In this document: in pieces, positions 12,701-24,700 of the stretch
Layout of the letters: each line of letters begins with the position of its first letter
Position numbering within the stretch: position 1 is the first letter of the stretch
Assembly: GCA_922989275.2 (NCBI GenBank)
Contig: OV277874.1
Location: forward strand, 15,178,154 to 15,242,153
DNA: 64,000 nt
DNA from: Gari tellinella
Lineage: Eukaryota > Mollusca > Bivalvia > Cardiida > Psammobiidae
Direction of reading: 5' to 3'
Translations under genes and position numbers: made by a program
Notes under the pieces: generated by a model
Database searches by the model: none
Told to the model about the DNA's origin: nothing
What the model saw: only the letters and a program-made list of their open reading frames with translations

Positions 12701-15700
12701 TATTTATTCAACATGCTATATACTTATGAAGCGCCCTGGGCACATCAGACTTGTTTCATTAGCAATTACAAATCAATATTGACCATGAGAAAAACAATCT
12801 TATTTCGATACAAAGGGCGTGTTCGATTATCAGTCCGGAATTGACGGGATTGACGGAATCGAAATCGAATGGTCCGGAATTCACTTCCAGAACTGTTCTA
12901 TCAGTTCTGTTCAAGGAGATGGTGTGAGCAGAATTGTGACGTATTATCATGGTTCCCGGCACAATTTTCAACGCTTCGACAGCAAAGTTATACTAAGCAG
13001 GGAACCAGACTACCAAATTTGCAAGGGTTCCATTCCGTTTTTACTTGATTTAGGGCGTGTTCGATTATCAGTTCCAGAACTGTTTTGAACGATTCCATGG
13101 AATCAGTAAATCAAATAAAAACGGAATTGAACCATTGCAAATATGGTAGTCTCGTTCCCTGCATAGTATTACTTTGCTGTCGAAGCGTTGGCAAAGTGTG
13201 CCGGGAACCATGATGATACGTCACATATATATCAGTTCTGGAAGTGAATTCCGGAAAGATGTTTGCTCTCCTGCCCTCCCCCTTTGTATGAAGGAAAATA
13301 CGATTGGGGCACACGTCAGGGGCGTAACTAAACAAGGCTAGTGTATGCAACTTTACTAGGGGGTTCCAGGGTAAGCTCCCTGGGAAATTTTTACTCCTAA
13401 ATGGTGCCTTTTTCACATCCAAACCAGGTACATTATGTAAGAATTCGACTCCTAAATAACATGAACTGCATAATCTTTTATATTTTTGATAGATTATCTT
13501 CTGGCCATTTTTCTCTAACCCCTACCCTAACCAATAAGTGTACAAACTCTTACTGGGGGGGGGGGTGCTCCCCTTTGGAAAATTTTGAATTCTAGATGTT
13601 CTCTGGTGTGTTCTGGGGGCGTTCCGCACATTCAAACTTGGACCAATACTAACATAAATCTATGTCAAAATTCTGCCACTAATAGTTAAAATTGTTAGAA
13701 ACACCTTAAATTGTTATCGGCAATTTTACCAGGTAAAATCTACATTCTCGTAAACTGAGAAGTGGACACCTTGAAACCTTATCAGAGGGTGAATTATGCG
13801 CGTTGTGTATAATTTGAAGTAGACTAAAGACACTTTTAATTTTTTTATCATTTATGTCTCACCCGGGTAAGGTTGTGATTTTTATTGCATTTTAAGCGTT
13901 TTTAAATTTTCGACTTTGTCAATTTACTTTATGCACGTGCGTGAGTGCGTAAGCCCAGACACGCCCCTGGTTACGCGGCGTCTGATCAGGATTCAAACGG
14001 TTTGACACTCATTTCAACATTTCTTCAGTCAAAATAGCAAAAACCAACATTTAAGAAATAACAGCAGACGACAATTGTTTAAAATTGATGACGTCACGGC
14101 AGGGAAGGGGTTAATATTGCCCATGACTTTGCAACTGATATTAGATATTTAACTCTTACACTACCAAAATTTACAGACTGCTTAAACCCTTTTACAGCCA
14201 ATACATCGTCTGTATTTGTTGTGTAGTCTGCAATATTTTGAAAGTCAGCTTTAGGGCTGGTTTGACTGAAGAAATGTTTTGTTTTTTTTTGTTTTTTTTT
14301 TGTTTTTTTTTTAATACTTTATTATCCCCGTAATAGGTGTATCGAGGTCGGGGAAACGCCATCCTCAACACACCGTACAGCTTTGGTATGTGTTTTATCT
14401 TGTACAATTTTATATAAAGTATTTCACATGCAACATATATGACACAAACAAAAACAAACATATACAGAAGTATGAGAGGTGAGTATCCATAGCCACTGCC
14501 CCACATATGTTTCTTTTTCCTTTATATTTTAAATTTTGATTTCAATGTCTTCTTGATGTGAGAAATGATAAGTACTGGTTCTAGTCTTTGATTTGTTCGG
14601 TAGAAATTATTTTCTTAAAACCAGATGTGTGAGTATACGTCTTGCTGTAGATTGAAAAGTAAAGCAGAAAGCAAGTTATGTTACCTTCCATTTCCCTTTC
14701 CACCCTTTTTTATATATATATATATATATATTATGTATTCTTGACTATGGACATATTATGTATATTATATCCTGGTTAAAAGTTGTAAGTAAAGCAGAGT
14801 GCAAATTACATTGCACTCCACTTCACTTTCAGCCCGTTTTCATGTTAAATGTATTCATATTATTAAACAGATTATAGGGCAGTGGATTAAGATTCTAAAG
14901 TTTTATTAGCATTGGATTACCACCAAATAAGTAGATAATATAACTGTTAACCCTTTCCTTTATATAACCACCTTCTAGCGCGTTTGATATATGCCTGCAC
15001 TGGATGGAATTGTTCCAATTTGTGTATTAAAGAGCATATATGAAAGGAGATATTTCCTGCTTCCAAGCATGTGACTGCCTAAAGCAGGCTGAAAGTAAAG
15101 CAAAAATGTACATTTTGCTTCACTGTCAACCCGCTTCTACCAGTCACACACTTAGAAGCTAAAAAAAACAAACCTCTTTGGGGCAAAGGGTTAACTTGTT
15201 TTAACAATGTAAAAAGTGCTTCTAAGATTTTCTTAGATGTTCAGGGGGTCTTTGTTAACTCAAAAATGCCTTATAGTAGTGGCATTACAGTTCACATACA
15301 CGTATGGATGTTAAGACATAAAAATTGAGAAGAAAAACGAAAAAAAGGTTTGTATACAGAGTAATATGGCATCCAGGGCACATCACACCACAATCTTATA
15401 AAACAAACACACCGCACGCAGTTAATCTACATCTGTCTACTATGGGAACCTTAAATAACGCCTCACGGGAGTTAACCCCGTGATCTAAAAAGTGCCTTCC
15501 CTTCATTTTGAAGGCTAGCTGCAGGTAGAGCGGAGACTACCACGAACCTACATCAATACAATAGATAATTACAAACAGAATACAAGGGAGATAAATTGGT
15601 ATTCTAAAGTATATGTACATTCCTTTCTAAAAGTTATCTACCTTTACTTATCCATTCTAAACAGATAAAGTTTAATACAGAAGAGTTTGAGCTTAAAAAC

Positions 15701-18700
15701 TGGCTGAGGTCGAAGCAGAACGTGCTTTAGTGCACATTCTCTTCTCCTCAGGTAACTTCAATTGTTAACTCTTATCAGATCCTCATGCTTGAAACTTGAA
15801 ACAGGATGCTCCTAAATGCTTATGTCTCGAAAATATGCTTATAATCGGACCATTTTTTATTAAAATAGTCCCATTCAGAGTTACTATAAGCAACATGTTT
15901 TTCTGTTTCAAAATACATTTTCAAAGTTTTAACAAATGCCTGCATGAGGGGGTTATTGTTATTTAATCTGCTATTGTAAATATACTTTTTTGCCACCATG
16001 ATTATCCAATTGAATATATTGTCTGGTTGGTTTACATTGACAAGTCCAAATATTGTGTCTGTGCATGTAAGATTTGGGAAGTTATGTTGTGGACACTTTA
16101 AATTAAACCATGCTCTGATTTCTTCCCAAAATGTTTTAACTAAATCACATTCATAGAAAAGGTGGTTTAATGTTTCCTTTTGTATGTTACAAAAACTGCA
16201 GTTTTCATCGTTTTTAATACCAATTTTTGTCAGATATGCGTTTGTGGCTAAAATTCTGTGATTTATCCTGTATTGGAACCATTTCAGATGCGTGTCTTTT
16301 GTTAGTTTATGTAAAGTTATATATATTTTATTCCATTCAAAGTCTCCAGGAGTAATCCCTTCTCTTTGCCACTTTATTTCTGCTGTTGGAACTGTATAGT
16401 TTTTTTGCAAGATTTTGTACATTGCTTTGCATCCTTTTTCATTTTGATTTAGGATTTTTATGCTTTTTGGGCAAAAAGGTAGTATTAATATATTTTCATT
16501 TGTTTCTATATTCAGTTTATTTTTATATTTATTGATTGCTTGTATTAGACCATTATATTGAATAAAATTCGTGTTTATATTAAGTTGGTTGTTTATTTCC
16601 TCTATTTTCTTAAATCTGCCTTCTCTATCTATTAAATCTGCAACTACAAATATGTTTTTTTCTGTGTAGTTCTTATACAGAACAGAGTTGCCTCCGACCT
16701 TCACATTTGGGTTTAGCCATATAGGTTGGATTAAAAATTCTTCCCAGGAGCTAATTTCCACCACTTTACAAAAACTATTCCAGGCCATGAATACATCTTT
16801 CCAAAATTCGTTTTTCAATCTTTTAAATCTATTTTGTACAAAATCAGTGCCGAACTTAGTAAAAAGATAAACATCTGGGAAATTTTTTTCTAAAATACTT
16901 GAGCATTTGTTATTTGATTTTAATAATCTTCTAATCCATGATATCTTCATGGCCTGCATAAATTGGCCTACTTTAATCATATTGAGACCTCCATTTTCAT
17001 AGTCTTTTGTTATTACGTCTCTTTTTATTCTATCGGGAGAATTGTTCCATAGGAATTTAAAAAAGATTGATTCTAGCTCCTTAATAATATGTTCTTGTGG
17101 AGTTGGTAGAGATATCAGTAAATGGTTTATTTTTGATATAGCAAGGCTTTTTATGACGGTTATTTTTCCAAAGGGTGTGGACCATGAAAGAAGAAGGGAC
17201 TTAATTTCTCTAATTTTTTGTGTATAATTTATATCTATCATTTCCTCTAGGTTTGTAGAAAAATCAATACCTAAAACTTTGAAGGTACCCCTTTCCCAAC
17301 ATAATTGTTTTTCTTCGAGAAATTTTTCCTCACTTCCTTTTTGGCTACCAAACCATATAACTTTTGTTTTTTCTATATTTATGTGAAGGCCGGAGGCTTC
17401 TGCATAGAACTGTAATATTTGTAGGGCGTGTTCTAAGGGCTTTTTTGTAGCATTAAGTGTTAAAGTGGTGTCATCTGCATATTGAGATACGAGGTGTTCA
17501 TGATTTCCTACATTTATACCTTTTATATTTTTATTATTTCTAATCATGTGAGCTAAGATTTCTGCACATAGGATAAATATGTAGGGAGAGAGAGGGTCCC
17601 CTGCCTACATCCCCTAGAGATATTAAACCAGTCTGAGATTTTTCCATTTACTATTACACATGAGTTTATGTTCTTATAAAAAATGTTTATCCATTTCATT
17701 ATTGATTCACCAAAGTTAAAAAAGTTTAAGGTTTTTGATATAAAAGACCAATCAACAGAGTCAAATGCTTTCTCGAAGTCAATAAGTAAAAGTAGACCTG
17801 GAATATTATTTTCTTCAGTGTATTGGAAAAGATCATATAGCTTGCGGGTGTTTTCTCCAATAAATCTACCCTGAATAAAACCGGTTTGATCTTCATTAAT
17901 TAAAAAAGGTAAGACTGTTTTTATTCTGTTTGCGATACAAGCTGATGCTATTTTGTATGTTACATTTAGGAGTGAAATTGGCCTCCAATTCTTTAAAAGT
18001 TGTTTATCTTTATCACCTTTTGGTAAGCATGTAATAAGACCTTCTTTCTGGGTAACAGATAATTCTCCAGAATCAACACTATAATTTATCGATCTAATTA
18101 AAAAGTCCCCTATATCTATCCAGAAAAATTAAAAAAATTCCGCAGTAAAACCGTCTGAACCCGGGCTTTTATTATTTTTCATATTTTTTAATGCTGTAAG
18201 AGCTTCTTCTTTTTTAATTTTTCCTTCAAGTGCATTTTTTTTATTTTCATCTAGTTTGGGTTAATTATCAAAATTAAGGGTTTCTTCTAAATTAATGTTC
18301 GTAGTTTCTCTTTCTGTATTATAAGTGGGAATAAAATCTTTTTGTTTCCTGAACTATTTCTGTATGCGTTTCTGTTTTAGAGCCGTTGTTTTTTATTAAG
18401 TTTGGCATACATTTGCTTATATAATTTCTGCTTTCTAGTGTGCAAAAGTACTTTGTGATCTTTTCGCCCTTTTCTAACCATTGCGCCCTTGATCTGATCA
18501 TTACTCCTTGTAATTTATTTTCTCTTAATTCTGTAAGTGCAATTTTTTTCTCCTGAAGGATTGATTTATTTAGTGACTCATTTTTTTCTAATTTATTAAT
18601 ATCTTCAATCAGTTGTTTTTCTTTTTTATCAGTTTGTTTTCTTTTAAAACTTGAATGTGATATGGTTTTACCTCGAATATTCATTAACATTACTTCCATA

Positions 18701-21700
18701 AAAAGTTGGTCATTGATACTGAGAGCTATATTTGTGTTATTATTTTTGTCTAGATTTTGGTTAGGTTCTGCATATTGAGTTTTAGTTTCTTGAATGACAT
18801 TTTTTATTGATTCGCAATATTTGGGGTCCTTTAGAAGAGAATTATTAAATTTCCAAAAGGGCTTATCTTTTTCTATTTCTTGACCTTTTAGTGTAATACT
18901 TACCATTGAATGATCACTCTTGTATCCATATTCGATATTAGCGTCTTTAATGTTGTTAAAAAGGTTTTCAGATATGAGAAAGAAATCAAGTCGACCATGT
19001 TTATTTCCATTATTTGTTCTCCACGTGTATCTTTCTGACTCTATATTTAATTCCCTCCAAATGTCAATTAAATTAAACTCTGCACTTATGTCTAAAACTT
19101 TTTCTCTAGATCTGGGATTGTTAACATTTATATAATTTTTTGTGTCTTTTTTTGGATCCATTACTAAATTAAAATCTCCAGTCCAAATAATATAATCATT
19201 TTCAAACGTATTTAGGTCCTGTTTAATATTCTCATAAAATTCAGGTGAGTCATTATTTGGACCGTAAATATTAACCAGTGAAATGTTCCTACCATACATA
19301 TTTATATTTATTATTAGTTTGTTTCCGTGTGTATCTTTTTTTGTTCCTTTTAGTTTGTATTCAAAGTTATTATTAAAAAAAATTGCAGTTCCTCTAGACT
19401 GGCTACTATAACAATTTAAAATTATTTCGTATCCCCACTGTGTTCTAATGAATTTTTCTTCCTTTTCTGTAAAGTGAGTGTCTTGTAAACAGTAAATGCT
19501 ATATTTCTTTTGTTTCAAAAAATTCAAAACATCTTTTCTTTTTTCTTTCCCCCCTAGACCCTGACAGTTAAAAGAACAAATTGTTATGTTTTCAGACATT
19601 ATTTTTATGTAGTGTTTTTATCCTTAACTGGAATGATTTTGGCGCAAAAGCAGTAACAATAGTTTTGGTGGTAATAACATATAGGACAAGACGACTAGAC
19701 AAATGTGAAGAAAAATAACAAAAGGTGTACAACAACAAACATACATATAACATCATAACTACCGGCTGAACCATTTCGATCTACTTTTTCTGTTTGTGTA
19801 TTTAAAAGGAACATAGATCTATTTACAATAAATCACTGCATAAATATGGTATCGAAAATGCCTGTATCCTAAAGACATAAATATACCGCACAACTACCAG
19901 GGCCCCAGGTAAGAGGAGTATTTACTGTCCAAATCCAACCTTTTCCCCAACCCATTTATCAAAACGCCAAACCCCATGGTGTCTCTACCCACCAGTAGCG
20001 TCTTCAACAGACGAGTCTATTAGGCACGGAATTATACAAAGTGTATAATTCTGTGTATTAGGTAGTGACACCACTGGATTTATTGAAGAAAAATAAAGAT
20101 TTTAGATTTTGTAATACTCCTCCCACCCGGAACTCTGCTACTTGTTAAACCATTCAATATATTGCCTGAAGAAATGTTGATAAAAGTGTCAAACAGTTAG
20201 GATCCTGATCAGGCACCCGGTTATGCCAGGATCCAAACTATTTTCGAAAAGTGTGACCAGGTTTTGTTTTTTTATACCTCCATGAACACAATAAATATCT
20301 GAATTATTAATTATAAATTACTATTCAATGACAATATCTTTATTCAGCAATTAAGGCCGCCGGCCCATAATACATACAATTGCTATAAGTACGACAAAGA
20401 TTCATCAATGTATATAATACATACATGTAACCATAAACATCAAGCAGTGCCGTTTGATTATAAGTATTTAAACATAGTCACTGAATTATAGCCTGAAGTC
20501 ACTGATGTAAACAAGTGTAAACACATAAAGATAAGTATGGACAATAATAATAATAATAATTGCCAAAGCAGGTCCAGTGTTTGCACATCTACAAATATGG
20601 ACTATAATTTTGCCAAAGCAATTTCAGTTGAATATAAGTACTAGCCCATATACATATATGAACCACAATAACTAACAAAGCAGTTCCAGCAGAGTATATG
20701 TACAAGCACATATATACATAGGATATGATACTCGTCAAAGCAGTACCAGTTGAGTAAAGGTACCTGTTCATACATTTAAATATACTATTTTTATAACATA
20801 CATATATGGATCATAATGATTGCCGAGGAATATCCAAGTATGTTTAAGTAGTGGCACGCACAAACATGGACATCATTCAATGAACATATACTGAAAAACA
20901 TAAGTAACGCATAATGTGATTCATTGTAGAATGGGAATGTACTATAGGAATTATAAAAAAAAATTGGTATACGAAATTACTAATACATTATGTTTGCTAT
21001 CAACAAACAACACAAACGCTTTAATTCATTTTCTTTTGATTGCTTAATTACGATTTCTAAACCCATCACCCCTATGAAGAAGAGTGAAAAAAGCATCTTT
21101 AGTATCGCGTATTGCATTTGTTGCCTCTATTATTCTCCTTGGCGTGTCATTAATCAACCTGGTGATTCTTTTAAAGCAGCCCATTCCCCCTGTTAAGCTG
21201 CGATGTCATTGACGTTGTTAAGGACGTTACGTCGACGTCAGACATTGCGGTCTAAATTGTTACAAAGGTGCTCAATTGGCGACAGATTCGGGCGGTAAAG
21301 TTGCCTAGGTTAACGAGAGAATAAGCGGAGTGCGTTATGTTGCAACCAGTCCATACGAAAAGCACGACGTCGATGCGTTAGTGAAAACCAAACGTACGTT
21401 ATGTACGCCCGAAGTCCGCATTCTTTGAGATGCCTGATAACCGTGACGGAATGTATCCTGTCCCAGTGACGCCCTTGTGTGTTATTGGCCGTCTCTGACG
21501 CCGTTAGGAACCGGATTCTTAAAAACGCAAGGCGTATCTGACGGTCCTTACGTTGCGTTGTTTCTTTGGTGCGCCCACCTTTCGGTTGATCATTTACGGT
21601 ATTTGTATCCAGCAAACGATTACGGAATCGACAAGTTGTTGATTGCAAGACTCCCAGTTGTCTAGCGGCACTTTTCTGTGAACACTCTTGCATTAGAAGA

Positions 21701-24700
21701 CCAATAGCTCGGCCACGGTCATTAACGTTCAGCCTATGCATCGCGCTGAATGTTGTGATTATCTGCAATGCTGATTTAAAGTACGTAGGCGTACTACACA
21801 TTTCAACCAGTTGAGTGCTTTTGAATTTGTTTAACCGGAAGTAGGTCAGATGGCTTACGTCAGGGTTTTCAAATATGTCGGTGTAGAATCCAATTACGAC
21901 ACAGGATATGCACAAGTTTTTGTTGGACAATCGTGGATCTATTTTATCAACACACTGTGTATCGATAAACTTGGTTGTACTCCAATACAACCGATACATA
22001 AGTTGAACACATTATGCGTTACTTATGTTTTTCAGTATATATAGATGTTGGCACATATACAAATCTGGACCACACAAAAGTTACAAAAGCAGTTCCTTCT
22101 AAGTATAAGTGCATACACATACAGAAACATGGGTTACAATCTTTGTATGTAAAGTTACACAATAGCACTAAGCCTATCATTGATTTAGAAATACTACTTT
22201 TCATACCAGATTTAAGACTCATACCATACTATTGATTTATCTATTGGCAATATCTGCTCTCAGTTTGAATGCGTACTATATAAACTTCGACAGGTTAATG
22301 TTTCTATAGCATTATCCTAGCAGAAGGTAGCTTACATCAAGATAAAAGTAAATTACAGTATTAGCTTAAGGAACATCCTGTTTTACTTTCAGTTCGCTTT
22401 AAGTTTTCACCTGTCTTTACAAACAAGGGTAAAGGGTTAAGCGAATTCGAGTTATCAAGGTCAGACATTAACCCATTCCCCCATAAATACGCCTTTTTAC
22501 GCCTCTTATTTATTGCTCCACTGAAGAAAATAGTTTATACAGTCATGAACCTGAACCATAAGAAATATTTGCTAAATCCTAGCTGATCGAAGTTTAAAGC
22601 AGGCTGAAAGTAAAGCAGAATGTGCCTTGAGGCACATTCTGCTTTATTTTCAACCTGCTTTAAGTGGTCATCTATCTTCAAATCTAGAAACAAGCTATGG
22701 GGTAATGGGTTAAACGTTTCTCTTATAGTGTTAGATAAGAATGGAACAGAACAGAACATATTTTATTTTGACGTATACATACTGCGAGTATTTCGTCAAT
22801 GCTCACAAATAACAACACAATACATATAAATGTCATGTAAACTATGGCTGAATCAATTGGTCTTTATAACTGGTACCAAATAGATAAGAAGTCACATTGT
22901 GTCCTCGCATCGATATACGTACATTAATCGAAGACAAACTTTCTTGATATATATTTTTGAATCAATATAGAGTCGTTGGTGTCAGTGTAAAATGTGGAAC
23001 TAACATAATTTTTTCCACTCAGTGTTTCAATTGAATAGTTATTTTAAGGCCAATAAAAATCCATCGTCAATCTTATATTAATTTGATCGTACAAGGCAGG
23101 ACCATATAATGGAAACACTTTTAAATCAAAAGAAAAAATCCTATAGTTGCTGACATTTAAAGAGGCTCGCGACCGGATTTAGCATTAAAAATAGTAATTT
23201 GTAAATATATGTCAAATGTTTATATAAATGGTAAAGATTTAGTTAAGGACAAGAAATTCTTTTAAAAAATGCATTTAAAAAAAATGAAGCTCTGGTGGGA
23301 TTCGAACCCGTGACCTTTCATTGTGGAGACAAACACGAAAAGGAAACCGCTCAACCACTCGGCCACGGGCTCTATATTTATGTGGTACCGAATTAACGTA
23401 CTTCAGTGAGTAGCGACGGATAGTACTTTATTCGGCTCGGGTTTATGTCCGTACCCGTGTTCAATTTCTGTAGAGAAGCAACAACAACAACAATACCGTC
23501 GAAAGGCGCTATAGAAAAAACGATGGAAAATATCTAAAAAACTAAGATTCGATGACGGTTCTTGATACTTTTTGGCTGATCATATTTTTTTAATGTCAGA
23601 AGCCCAATAATGCCACACATTTCCTCTTATTTGAGTATTTTATTTTATTTTGACAAGTACACCGTCCGGTTGCGAGTCCCTTTTAACCCCTTCCCCCATA
23701 GAAGCGCCTTTTAGCGCATTTAATTTATTCATCCGCTGAAAAAATAGTTCCAATTCATACAGTCATGAACATGTACTAGAAAAGTACTTTCTATATTTTA
23801 GCATATGGTAGCTTAAAGCAGGCTGTAAGTGAAGCAGAATGCGCCTTAAGGCGCATTTTGCTTTACTTTCAACCTGCTTTAAGTGGTTAGCTGTCATCAA
23901 AAATAGAAACAGGCTATGGGGTAAAGGGTTAATATGAAAGAATTCCGGGTGAAAAAACAAAAACACAAAACTTACCATCCCGCTGAAGAAACGTCTTTGT
24001 GGAAACAATAATGTTAGGAAACTTCGGAAGAAAGGCTGAAATTAACAAAAAATAAAACGAAAAAGTGTCTAACCCTTTCACTCTCGATGCCGCTTAAAGG
24101 CGCGTTTGCAAACAGTTTTGATCCTGATCAGACGTCTGATCAGGATCCAAACTGTTTGACACTTTTTTTTTAATTTTGAAACGATATTGCAGACAACTAA
24201 ATTGAAGCAGACGACAATGAAACGGTGAAGGGGTACAATCATTTTTTTGCGTTGCTTCAGTAATGTCGTTATGGCTGTTACTTTCAGGGTACACATTATT
24301 CGTGTTAACCACTTCTAATATGGATTAAACATACATGCATACTAATAAAACGTTCATTTAATATTAGAAATTACAGCAAATATAATATAAATATAAGAAA
24401 TGAACTGAATTTTTTTGGCGTTTAAGCGAAATAAACGAAAGAAAATGATCGGCAAATGTGCGCGATTCATGGAATTTGCCGATCATTTTGTCGTTCATTT
24501 CGCTTAAACGTCGAAAAAAATAAGTTCATTTCTTAACCCTTTTGCTCTCAATGACGCTTAAAAGCGAGTTTGCAAACAGTTTGGATCCTGATCAGACGCC
24601 GCGTAACGCGGCGTCTGATCAGGATCCAAACTATTTGACACGCGTTTCGAAATTTCGTCAGTAATATTGCCTTAAATCTGACTTTGAAACTTGTCTTGCA

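Larger units (their letters stand above)
15350..19620 (-). mobile_element. Decayed L1/Tx1-type non-LTR retrotransposon
   Basis: A minus-strand LINE sits in intron 2 of the GT43 gene. In order it carries an apurinic-endonuclease domain (19599-18319), a reverse transcriptase broken by stops and a frameshift (about 18318-17548), and the RT C-terminal part with a zinc knuckle (17547-15820). The 3' untranslated part runs to about 15.35 kb. I could not find clear target-site duplications, so the ends are approximate. Confidence 0.9.

Noticed and set aside
14192..14506. Minus frame with a hydrophobic start, considered as an alternative N-terminal exon of the GT43 gene
   Set aside because: No donor in the right phase, Lys/Gln run from a T-rich tract, and the exons at 25.38 and 23.98 kb fit phase and topology better.
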